This document shows positions 47,623 to 64,000 of a stretch of 64,000 bases of DNA, one piece after another (position 1 is the stretch's first letter; each line of letters opens with the position of its first letter). Origin of the DNA: Wolfiporia cocos (Eukaryota > Basidiomycota > Agaricomycetes > Polyporales > Phaeolaceae); the NCBI GenBank assembly GCA_029448655.1, contig JACCLO010000005.1, positions 992,001-1,056,000 on the forward strand, in the 5' to 3' direction. A program made the translations under genes and the position numbers. A model generated the notes under the pieces. It saw only the letters and a list, made by a program, of their open reading frames with translations, was not told where the DNA came from and made no database searches.

Positions 47623-50484
47623 TCATCTCTTCCGAAGCTGAGCACGGAGATTGGCATTTTCGGTCTGCATCGAGTTGAGCTCCTCGAGCAGCGCCATTTG
47701 TTGCGTCTGTTGAGAGCTGCGCAACGCCTCGATTTCTTCTGTTGCACGAGCGAGGGCCGCGTTGCGCTCGGCGAGCTGTGCCTCCATTTGTTTCCGTACA
47801 GAGGCCGCAGCGTCATCTGCCAGGGTTAACGCGCCAGCACTGAGCTTGTTGTTCGCATCGGTGAGCTCGCGGCAAGTGTTTGCTTGCGCTGTAGCTTGAT
47901 TCTCAAGCTCGAGCTTCTCCTTCGTGATGCGATCCACGAGCTCCTGCAGACGTTGAGCCTCGTCTTCCCTGTGAATGTAAAATTCGGTAAGCGTTGTGCG
48001 ACATGTCGAGCCAAGTTCCACTCACAGAGCTGTCTGCTTGGATAGCATAGCGATGTTGCGATCCTCGAGCATTTTTACTTGCTTCTGGTACGTCTCGAGA
48101 GCGACGTTCGTCTCCTGCGCGAGCTTTTGCGCCCTCTCAGCATTCTTCTTGAGCAGGTCATGCGCCTGCGCAAAGCGCACGAGCCGCTCGATCAGCGCAC
48201 GGTCGTCCGCAACAAGCGCCTGCACGCGCGCGGCGAACGCTTCGACCGTGAACGTGCCGGCAGCCGGCGGCGGCAGGCTGCGCGGGTCATAGAGCGTCTT
48301 GAGCGTCCGGACGTCCATCTCGGAGAGCGACGAAGAGTTGTTGCGATTCGGGCTCGGGCTGCCGGGTGTGCCTGCGCGGAACGACCGGCTGCTCAGCTTG
48401 TTCGCGCGGGCCTCAGGCGAGGGAAGCACTGCCCAGATGGGCTGAAGGATCGCAACGATCGCGGCAGCGTCGCCCGTATACTCGACGGGACTCTGGAGGC
48501 TCACGGCGGCCATTTGGGCGAGGGATTGCTCCTGCGCGCATAGAGTGGTGAGAAATGTATTGAGAGGCGGAAGATGTAGCACATACCCTGAGTTGTGCCT
48601 CCAAGTCCCTGACCTGCGATATTGCGCTGTCGCGAGCCCGCCTCGCCTCCTCGACTTCCTCGTAGAGCGCCTCGCGTTTGTCCAACCCTGTGCGTATATC
48701 TGCCTCCATCTTGGTCCGGAGAGCAATCCACTCCTCTTCTGCCCGTGTATGCGCATCGACCTTGGCATGCAAGTCCTCTATATGCTTGCCCACCGAGAAC
48801 ACCAGGCCAGAGAGCGACGCGTCCCGCGAGGAGAGCAGGATCCCATGCGTGTGCATCAGCTCCCTGAGTGCGTCCGTGCACTCCACCAGCTGCGCCTTGC
48901 CCTCCGCGCCGTTCTGCAGCGTCGCCTTTTCCGCCTCCCACGCCGCCCGCTCGCCCTCCCACAGCACGCGCACCTCGGCGAGCTCGCGCTCCTTCGCCTC
49001 GAGCCGCGCACGCGCCTCCTCGCGCTCCGCCGCGAAGACGCCCTCGAGCTGCGCCGTCTCCCCGCTCTGCTCCTCCAGCACGGCGAGCCGCCGCTCGAGG
49101 ATGTCCATGTCCCGGCGCCGCTCCTCGAGCTCGGCGCGGTCGCGCTCCCACTCCTCCTTGTCTGCCGTCCACCCGTTGCGCTCCTCCTCCAGGGCGCGCA
49201 GCTGTGCGTTCGCGTCCCCCGCTCGGCTGAGCTCCTGCTCGAGCGAGGCGATGGTCTCTTCGGCGGCTTGCAGGTCCATCCCCAGAGAAGTCTCGATCTG
49301 GTCTTTCTCTAGACGGAGCACTGATAGCTCGCGTGATATATCGGCCTGCTTCGTCGTCGTCGCCTCTAGGGCAGCAGCTGTGGCTTTCAGCTTATCCTCT
49401 AGTGTCGCGACCTCCGCTGCTGTCGGGGGAAACCGTGGTGCTTGCGGAACAACAGCATCCGAGTGGCCTGCGAAGAAGTGCTCAAACTTGCCCCGGGACG
49501 ACGCGGTGGTGAAGCTGGTCGTAGTCGACGGTGTCGAGCTCAGCTGCGAGTCGCGATTGGGGGTGCTGAACCCGGACGCGCTCGACTCGCCGTCGCTCGG
49601 CGCGGCCTTGCCCTCGAGGCTGCGCACGGAGTAGCTGAGCACGCCCGCGCGGTGCTCGAGGAGCCGGCGCTGCACCTCGTTCGCGCGCTCGGACACGCGC
49701 CACAGCTCCTTCTGCGCGAGCTCGACCTTGCGGTTCGCGGCGTCGAGCTGCTCCGCGGTCTGCCGCGACACGTTCTTGTACGCCGCGTTCGCGCGGGACA
49801 GCGAGAGCGCGGCGTCGCGGATCTTGGTCTCGAGCGAGAGCTTCTTCGACGTGGCGGTGAGCCGCGCGGCGAGCACCTGGCCTTCCTGTGGGGGCGGTGC
49901 GTCTAGCGTGAGGGCGCGGGCGGGGGCGGGGGCGGCGCACGCACCTTCTTCAGCTCCTCCACCTCCTCCGCGCTGAGGATCTTGAGCCCGCGGCTGTCCA
50001 CGATCGCCTCGCTCGCAAGCAGACTCATGAGGAGGTCGTCGCGGGTCGGGCGCGCGGCCGCCGCGCGCGCCGGCTCGGGGTCGCCGCGGTCGACCGAGGG
50101 CCGCATCGTGAGCTCGGACACGCGCAGCGGGCGGAGCGACGAGGGCGGCGAGGACTGCGCCGAAGCGGCCTGGCCTCGCACGGGCGATCCGTTCATATCG
50201 AGTGACGGCTGCGCGGAGTGCGTGGACGTATGCGCTGCGTCATCGGGCGGCCGCTGTCTGTCCTTGCGGAAGAGGAGGGCCGTGGTGCTCGCCTTCGGGC
50301 TGCCCGCCGGGGAGAGCTCGGTCGGGCTCTGCAGCGGCGAGGGCGGCCATGAGGGCCTTGCGGGCATTGACAGAGGAGCGGTGCTCGAAGGCGGGGATTG
50401 AGCGTTATTAGGGTCCTGTGAAGTAGCGAATGTGTGGGCGGTGGGCGTGCCGCCGCCGGTGAGGAAGCGTCGTACGCCGTTCAT
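47623..50484 (-). CDS. Uds1-domain coiled-coil protein (up-regulated during septation)
   Basis: Four exons (50484-49945, 49885-48587, 48531-48026, 47968-47623) give about 896 residues. The first about 150 residues are a disordered Ser/Pro-rich tail. The Uds1 domain follows at about 155-290: DDLLMSLLASEAIVDSRG, then ILSAEEVEELKK, ETKIRDAALSLSRANAAY. The domain is split by the first intron. The remainder is mostly long coiled coil (Glu/Arg/Ala-rich heptads, about 345-890) with a helical insert. Uds1 proteins are induced during septation in fission yeast and are thought to act at the septum or cell ends; the exact role here is inferred. All introns are 55-59 nt with GT..AG ends and keep phase. 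Large open frames on the opposite strand are shadows of the CpG-rich codons. Confidence 0.88.
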
Positions 50485-50830
50485 CGGCCAGTGTGCGCGC
50501 CGGGGGAGCAGGTGGCGGCGAACGGTCGAAGGTGGGAACAGAAGCGGAGAAGTACAAGGGCGCTGCACGCTGCGACTATCGGCTGTGATCTCTCATATAC
50601 GCTCGGCCTGCAGACGCTGATGGACGTAAGACGTAAGACTATATTTCGGAGTACATCGTCGACGCGGAACGGTGTCGACGCGGAACGGTAGCAACCTGCG
50701 ATTGCAACGTTGTGCAGAGGTCTCCAGCCAGGCCGCATTTGGCAACAGCGCTCGATTGATCCGACGCGTTTCCCCACCTCCAGATTTGGGCACACCCCCA
50801 CAACACCCCGCCTCCTCCTCGTCTGCTTTC
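50485..50830. promoter_or_regulatory. Divergent promoter of the Uds1 and STIMATE genes
   Basis: The 346 bp between two opposed start codons must contain both promoters. The part from 50718 was copied to 19794 in front of the chimeric gene. No sharp motif stands out. Confidence 0.6.
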
Positions 50831-52380
50831 ATGGCCGACACAATCGACGGTCTGTTTGAAGACTATCCCGGCGTTGACCGCCGCTCATGTCGCCTCCTCG
50901 GTCCCACAGCCCTGGTACGCTCCTAGCTTCGCTGCGCTGGTCCGCCGCGTTCTCACCGCTCGAGCGAGTGCAGATCACCCAGGGTTTGATGGGCGTGCTC
51001 GTCATTTCGTCGCTGATCTACAAGCGGCACAGAGAGACACCAAAACGTCCGTGGCGGATATGGTTTGTCGGCCGCCCACGCACCCGGACGCTTTGCTCAC
51101 AAATGAATGGGCGGGTGTGTACACAGGTTGTTCGATGTGTCGAAGCAAGTGATCGGCCAGCTCGTCGTGCACGGCGTGAACGTGCTCATCTCGCACGTCG
51201 TCGCGCATGCTGCGGAGGGGAATGCCTGTGTGCTGTATTTCCTGAACATCCTGGTGGATACGACCATTGGTCCGTCGCATTTCCATCTCGACAGTAGGCA
51301 TGCGCTCACCCGAGATGCCCAGGCGTCGGCGTCATATACTTCTTCCTGCACATTCTAACGTGGCTGCTCAGTGAAAAGTGCCAGCTCAAGGGCTTTGAAT
51401 CCGGCCAGTATGGCTCCCCGCCGTCCTTCAACTTCTGGGCACGCCAGGCTGCCGTATATGTCGTCTCGCTGCTCTCGATGAAGCTATTGGTCGTCGCATT
51501 GTTTGCCGTATGGCCAGGCATCTTCAAGATGGGCGAGTGGTTGCTGAGCTTCTTGGGGGAAAGCGACGCGGTGCAAGTCATCTTGTGCGTATTGTGCTTG
51601 CGCTTTACGGCTAGCACTCATGGCAGTTGCAGCACAATGGGCCTCTTCCCCATAATGATGAACATCCTCCAATTCTGGCTAATAGACTCCATCGTCAAGT
51701 CCTCGCAAGCAGCCTCCGTCGCCCTCCCCTCCTTCCTCCCCGACGAAGACGTCGAGCCGCTCTTCCGTGCCTCCTTCGATGACGACGACGACGAGAGCGG
51801 CCCCCTCCCACCACATGACATCGAGAACCCACGGCCACGCTCAATGTCCCGCGGCTGCGACACCGCCGACGAGCCCAAGTCGATCAGCTCCGGGTCCGCC
51901 ACGGCCGCCGCGTCCGGCTCGTCCACGCCCAAAGCGATCGACATGGCGACGCACGCGTATCCCCCAAGCCTCGCGACGTCGCCCGGGTCGTCGGTCGGCT
52001 CGCGGCCGGCGTCCCTGTCGATGTCCTCGCCGCCGCGCGGCGGCAGCCTGTCGCCGCAGCCGAAGCGCAGGCGCCGCGAGCCCCCGCCTGCGCTCGCGCT
52101 GTACCCGATGACCCCGCCTGCACGGGCGGTGAACGCGGTGTCCCCCGCGCCGGCGTCGCTAGGGGCCAGCGATGGAGGGAAGGCAGGGACGCCGGGGGAG
52201 CAGACGGTGGTCGGGAGCCATGAGAAGGAGTGGGCGTGGGAGGACGACGGGGAGGAAGACTGGGCGGAGCGGGTGGGCGAGGAGGAGTGGACGGGGCGGC
52301 GCGCGGAGGCGAGAAAGGATGCGGTCGACGGCGTGTGGGCGTCGCATCATGGCGGCGGCCAGGTGGGTGCCCTTTCGTGA
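50831..52380 (+). CDS. STIMATE-family (TMEM110-like) membrane protein
   Basis: Five exons (50831-50914, 50974-51062, 51127-51269, 51323-51584, 51633-52380) give 441 residues. Four or more hydrophobic helices occupy about 28-250. Motifs include RPWRIWLFDVSKQVIGQ, HAAEGNACVLYFLNILVDTT (shared edge of helix 2) and PIMMNILQFWLIDSIVKS. The 48-nt intron 51585-51632 is a multiple of three and open, so translation without splicing looks intact; splicing restores VIFTMGLFP, which fits the family better. A long acidic and Pro/Ser-rich C-terminal tail follows. In fungi these are annotated as vacuolar membrane proteins. In animals STIMATE is an ER protein that regulates STIM at ER-plasma membrane contacts. 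The localisation here is not shown. This gene is the parent of the first part of the chimera at 19890. Confidence 0.86.
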
Positions 52381-52906
52381 TGACCCCTATACCTCTATTT
52401 TATGGCCGTGTGCTCTGGTGTGTGTACAATACGTTCATTTATTGGCTGTGGGTCCTGCGCAGCCTGGCCTGGCTTCGGTGCATTGACAGTGACAGACGCT
52501 GTATACTATTACACATGCATGTACTAGAGTCCATGTTTGTAACGACATTAGAAGGCGCGTGCCACGGCGCTTACTGGCGGCAAGGCTGAATACGGCGGCT
52601 CCAAAGGACGGTTCGGACGTCATGTTGTGCTGCCTGCCCGCTGCTCAGATCCGCTCACGACGCTCTCCTCCTCGCACCCGCCTCCCATCTGGCTTGCTGG
52701 GTCCCTGTGCCGCTGGCTGATCATCTCGATTCGTCGTCGTTCTCTTTGACGCTCTTCGCCAAGCACAACGAGGACACGCCCGTTCTGGTCACCCGCCAAT
52801 CCATTCGCATTGAAGAGTAAAGGTGCGCTGATCTCCTTCGCGAGAGTGCTTCGAGCTCATAGTCTATGCTAGCCAACGTTGCAATCGAAAGCCCTCGCCC
52901 GCCACG
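52381..52906. other. Intergenic between STIMATE and CorA genes
   Basis: Holds the 3' end of the STIMATE gene and the 5' region of the magnesium transporter gene. No other gene is supported; overlapping minus-strand frames here are shadows. Confidence 0.55.
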
Positions 52907-55356
52907 ATGACCTCTCCAGATGCGCCGTCTGTGCTGTCCGGCTCGATGACGAACCCGCCGATACCCATACGCTCTGCATCCCAGCGTTCGCACTCGCACT
53001 CCCCCATCCGACGCCGACAGAGCATCAGCGACATCGCCGACCGCGATCCCGCCGTCTCGCACTCCCGGCCGCGCCTCTCGCCGACGCTCACACGGACATA
53101 CAACCCCAACGACCCCGAGTCGCGCGAGCGGCAGCGCGAGATGGACGCGGACATGGCCATCCAGCTCTCGCGCGCACGCAGCAACACCGTCGCGACGACG
53201 ACCCCGCCGAGCCTCTCCCCGGTCGCCGCCGCGCCGCGCCCGCTCTCCGAGTCGCCCGTGCAGATCCCCGCGCTCTCGCCGCAGGAGGCGCAGGACCTGA
53301 CCGACGCGCGCGGGCGCCCGCACCCGCACCCGGACGCCGACGCCGCGGAGCACTTCCACCCGGGGCCCGCGCCGGACGTGCACCTGAACCACCTCAGCGC
53401 CGCACACGACCCCGCGCTGCTCGTCTCGCTCGACACCGCCGAGGGCGAGGCGGGCCTCCCGATGTACCAGGCGAGCGTCGGCGGCGGCGAGCCGAGCCCG
53501 GAGCGGCCGCAGTACGACTTTGCGCCGCTCGAGGCGTTCGCGCGCGAGGAGAAGGCGCGCCTCGGCATCCAGAGCCCCGCCGCGCGCGCGCCGAACGGCG
53601 TCCCCGGCCTGCCGCCCGCGCAGGGCCAGGAGGGCGAGCCCAGCGCGAGCGGCAGCACGCTCTTCACCATCCCCCGCGCGCGCCACCGCAAGCTCTCGCA
53701 CAGCGCGCCGACGCCGCGCCGGGGGAAGCTGGCGATGTTCGAGCAGGGCGGGCTCGGCACCGCACCGCCGACGTCGGGCACGACGCTCAGCGCGGTGCCC
53801 TCGTATGAGAACGTCAACAGTATCGTGGACGGCGCACCCGCTGGTGGTGCGGGCCAGGGACTCGGTGGTCTGGGGACGGGTCACGACAGACCGTACAGGT
53901 TCTCGTTCTATTCGAACGCGCTATCGGCAACGATCCATGCCCGGAGCCTGAGCGAGCTCCCGGCGGAGGGACAAAGCTTCGAAGACCTGTTTTGGGGACG
54001 CAATCCTGCCCCGCAGAACCCCATTCCCGGGGCAAGGCCAGCCGCGCCAGGGCGGGTAAGCTCGAACGGGAGTGCGACTGTCGCCGCGGGGCTGAAGTCA
54101 ACAGGGTCCTCTCCGGTCTTCAACTCGATGTTCCCGGGTGCGGCGGGCGCGGGACCTGGCAAGGGGTTCATTGGAGAAAGGAGGCTTCCGGGTGATGCGA
54201 GCAGCGACACATGCACCTGGTGGCTAGATGTCCTTTCGCCGACGGACGAGGAAATGAAACTGCTCAGCAAGGTGCGAGAGCTTCTGACTTCAACAGACGG
54301 AGTATAGCTAAGGCATACATGTGTACGCAGGTCTTCTCGATCCACCCGCTGACCACGGAGGATATTCAGATGGAAGAGACGCGCGAGAAGATCGAACTTT
54401 TCAGGAATTACTATCTGGTGTGTTTCCGCGGCTTTGACCAGGACCAGTACAGCCCGACGTACCTTGAGCCGCTGAACATGTACATCATCGTCTTCCGCGA
54501 AGGCATTCTCTCTGTGTGTACTTCTCCAACTCTGCATGTATGCGCCCGCTGATATTGTGCAGTTCCACTTCCGCCCTACTCCTCATCCCCAAAACGTGCG
54601 AAGGCGCATCAAGCAGCTGAAGGACTACATCAGCGTGACGTCGGACTGGATTTCCTACGCGCTCATCGATGACATCACGGACGCTTTTGGACCGCTCATC
54701 CAGAGCATCGAGTACGAGGTCGATAGTATAGACGAACTGGTACTCATCTTGAAGGAGGCAGAGCAGAGTGACATGTTGCGCAGGTGTGTTCTGGTAAGAC
54801 AAGGTGAGGCAAAGACTGATAAGCGTTCTCAGAATTGGGACGTGCCGCAAGAAAGTCATGGGTCTTCTCAGACTTATGGGTAACAAGGCCGACGTTGTGA
54901 AAGGGCTCGCAAAACGATGCAACGAAAACTGGCGTGTCGCGCCTACGTCAGACATTGTCAGTGGCCGATATGAGTTCATGATATAGCGCGTCGCTGACCG
55001 GCGCCTCCGTGCAGGGACTGTACTTGTCCGACATCCAAGACCACTTGATCACGATGACGCAAAACCTGAACCACTACGAGAAGATCCTCTCGCGCTCTCA
55101 CTCCAACTACCTCGCGCAAATCTCGATCGAGATGACCGATGCGAACAACCAGATCAACGACGTGCTCTCGAAGCTCACCGCGCTCGGTACCGTGCTCATC
55201 CCCATGAACCTCGTCACGGGTCTGTGGGGCATGAACGTGCACGTACCAGGCCAGGACGGGACAACGCTGACGTGGTTCGGCTCGATCATCGGCGCGCTGG
55301 CTGCATTTGCGGTGATCGCTGGCTGGTCCACGTACAAGCTCATGGTTCGCCGGTAG
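52907..55356 (+). CDS. CorA-type magnesium transporter (Mnr2/Alr-like)
   Basis: Five exons (52907-54271, 54331-54513, 54563-54783, 54833-54956, 55015-55356) give 744 residues. The first about 440 residues are disordered and rich in Pro, Ala, Arg and Ser. The CorA domain starts near 441 with CTWWLDVLSPTDEEM and continues with FSIHPLTTEDI, LNMYIIVFREGILSFHF and a long coiled stalk helix. Two membrane helices lie at the end. The first runs into the family signature Gly703-Met-Asn705, followed by VHVPGQ. The last helix leaves a short basic tail. CorA proteins form pentameric Mg2+ channels. The long N-terminal extension is typical of fungal plasma-membrane Alr1 and vacuolar Mnr2; I cannot decide between these. 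Introns are 48-59 nt and keep phase. Confidence 0.92.
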
Positions 55357-56215
55357 GAAACGACTGAGGGGTTCTCCCTGGATATATGCATCAATTTTAC
55401 GACCGATCATGGGTTTACGCAAACATCTACATTATTCCCAGCAACCGCTTAGAGAGAGGCTCTTGGTGTGTGATGATCTCTTGGAACAGTGGAGGAGCCC
55501 CTCTTTGTTATGTTACTCGCATTCCGTCCAGGGGAAGATCTTGGACTTTGTATGTAATGCGGGCACATTTACAGCTATTTGAATAAATAGTAATGACAGC
55601 GACGCGCGCGGGATAGTGTATACCGCGCACCGATTGGCCGTGGGACTTGAAAAAATTTGCGTCTGCGAGACTTACAAAAATTCCACACGAGATTCAGATT
55701 CACTCTAGCTCCGGCTGTAGCGCGTTTCTTGTCATCATTATTCAGGTAAGCCTTGAACCCAGCTGCCTTGATACGGCGTGGCCCGCTACGAATAGTATCT
55801 AAGAATAAACTCCGCGTGCATCCGTACTGTTCTTGTATCTCGATTTAGCCATTTTATTTTGCAAGCCAGGTGTGTGTGGTTGTTGACGGTCAGAGATCGG
55901 TGACAGCTGCTCCGCGATCGCTCACGATCGAGGATCAAGATAGAGGCCACAGGTCAATCCTAGGAGTACAAATATGTAGTCCCCCCTATGACCGAGACGA
56001 AACGCTGCCAGAGCGGACAAAGAAGCGACTCGAAATTATAAAGGCATCACATTGAAACGATTCCCAATGGACAGATGGTAAGGCAAATGCCCTATCAGTT
56101 ACAGCGAGACCCCACAGCATGCCCAACAATGCCACCATATAAGTACAAGACGGAAGCCAGCAGCAAAGCGATACAGTCATTCAACTCAGTCGTCGTAATC
56201 AAGAGCATACATACG
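55357..56215. other. Intergenic between convergent CorA and KDM5 genes
   Basis: About 860 bp with AATAAA-like sites (55583 region and 55803 region). An isolated consensus donor follows CAG near 55746, and a short frame begins at 55870, but no supported gene is present. Confidence 0.4.
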
Positions 56216-62513
<6,298 letters not shown>

Positions 62514-64000
62514 GGTGGTCGTGGTAACGAATCCGAAGAAGGGGCCCAGCGCTGTGAGTTAGAGCCCGAAGTGCGGTGCTTCAATATAGCCACCACCTCG
62601 AGCCCTTCGTCGTGGGAAAATGAAATCGTCGCTGAGTTGCCGTGCCAGAGGGTGGCACGCCGATCGTGCCGCCCCCTGCTCGCGGCCTTGTCCCCCACCA
62701 CCACCTCTGCACACGCCCACCAGCTCCCCGAGTGCGCGTGCACCGCCCCGCCCGCTGCCAGCACAGCGCACCGGCCATGCGCAGCGACACGCTCTGCCCA
62801 CGCCCCGCCCCTTTCCGGCCTCATCATTGTCCGCGATCTGGGCGGATCTCGCTATGCGGGAGCATCACGATGAAACAAACAATGGGCCACACGTGCCCGA
62901 ACTTTGTGGGTGCACCCCCAACAAGGTTACTTCTGTCACTAAAACTGGCCAACTCGCCCGCAGAAGCGACGCCCAGTTCCGCCGATACCTCGCACCAAAG
63001 GCTCCGTGCTCGCTCTGCCCGCATGTGCCCGCCGCGACCGTCATCGGCCCCGCGGCGCAGTGTGCTCCGGCTGCGTGCGAACCCGAGTCCGCGTGCGCCT
63101 ATCGGTGTGACAAATATCCATGCCGATGTGTCGACTGATCGAGCGGCGGTGCGCACGCTGGCATGCACCACAGGCAACACCCAGTGCGCTGCGTGCGCTG
63201 CCACGGCGGTCAGGGCGTCTGATCGCGTGCGTACGGTATATCAACCCTGATGTAACCCTGTCGCAAAACTTGATCCTCCTGAGCGGCTTTCATACAGATT
63301 CCGTCTAGAGGCAGGCGACGGACTCCGCGTGCGTCAGCTCATCTCGATCTTTGTCATCTCGGTATCGTGGCCGCAGCGCAGCTGCAAGTGCAATGTGCAT
63401 ACACAGGTATGCCCATTGTCCACCGTATATATGCGCGCGCCATTGTTCTCGTGAGGTATCGATGCCTCCCTGGAGTGTCCTTTGCAGAGACACGTACCTG
63501 GTAGCCTTAAATTTAGACGCCGAGAGCGCGATATCAAATTTCAAAACGAGACCCATGGCGCAATCTGATATTGCTGTAGGCAGGTATCATCATCAGCATC
63601 AGCTACACAGCATCACTCCCCGAAAGTAGATTGTGTGCGCGTTGCGATATCTCGGTGCCGCCGTTCCTGTGCAACGGTGTGACCAACACTCATCGTATCT
63701 GCCTGGTAGGTCTTGATTCATTTCAATGAGAGAACGGATATGTTTCGCGCATACATACAGACGTTGATCCTACCGCAGGCTGCTGCGAGTCTCCCACAAA
63801 TCATTCACAAAGGAAGATGAAGTCTCTGCTGCTCTGCGGGTCATTCTTGCTGTACACTCACTCACGATCGCTTCCTGACGCCTTCTGCGACAACTAGTGT
63901 GCACATTCTATGTTTTGCCTACAGCTCGGTAAGTTGCATACAACCGGAATCGACAGCATATAGCAACCTTTCTGTGCCCACGCCAACGGAACTGGTCAGT
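62514..64000. other. Upstream region of KDM5, no further gene supported
   Basis: About 1.5 kb with several opposed open frames of 60-200 codons in CpG-rich sequence and no domain or matching splice signals. The first part must contain the KDM5 promoter. A tiny frame at 63819-63896 starts with a hydrophobic, signal-like stretch but stops after about 26 codons; it could be the first exon of a gene beyond the window edge. Confidence 0.4.

Overview
The window looks like part of a basidiomycete genome, most likely an Agaricomycete. The evidence is short introns (about 48-64 nt, GT..AG), CpG-rich coding exons, and gene types typical of the class: a Crinkler-like effector, basidiomycete CACTA (Tnp2) and Ty3/gypsy elements, MYND-finger family copies, a WD40 protein with a C-terminal membrane anchor, BST1/PGAP1, an Uds1-domain septation protein and a KDM5/Rum1-type demethylase. 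The exact species cannot be read from the sequence.

There are two compartments. From 1 to about 43.2 kb the DNA is an accessory, transposon-rich region. It holds an unrecognised gene split by a solo LTR (1265-2622), a WD40-membrane gene (2890-4555), a TA-flanked MITE, a RanBP2-type zinc-finger fragment, an apparently intact Crinkler-nuclease-kinase gene (7088-9652), a Sin3 PAH fragment, a foldback element with tRNA-like arms, a broken CACTA transposase gene (about 13.7-18.1 kb), decayed MYND copies and a chimeric gene (19890-21502). From 22.6 to 36.6 kb lies a stack of transposons inserted into one another. A Tc1/mariner remnant contains an unrecognised unit, which contains a hAT-like element. 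That element contains a solo LTR, a tRNA-bearing foldback and a young full-length dUTPase-encoding Ty3/gypsy element, and the gypsy element itself carries a solo LTR inside gag. A second hAT-like repeat with its own solo LTR, an unclassified inverted-repeat element (38577-40255) and an intact MYND gene (40887-42035) follow.

From about 43.8 to 62.5 kb the DNA is dense, orderly and free of recognisable transposons. It holds five conserved housekeeping or regulatory genes: BST1 (+), the Uds1 coiled-coil gene (-), a STIMATE-type membrane protein gene (+), a CorA-type magnesium transporter gene (+) and KDM5 (-). Uds1 and STIMATE diverge from a shared promoter of about 346 bp. BST1/Uds1 and CorA/KDM5 converge.

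The compartments are linked by segmental duplication. The chimeric gene at 19890-21502 joins a new signal-peptide segment, the first part of the STIMATE gene (copied from about 50.7-51.7 kb) and the second half plus 3' flank of the MYND gene (copied from about 41.4-43.2 kb). Its reading frame and all four introns are intact. The parental MYND flank also preserves the near-empty target site of the whole 14-kb transposon stack.
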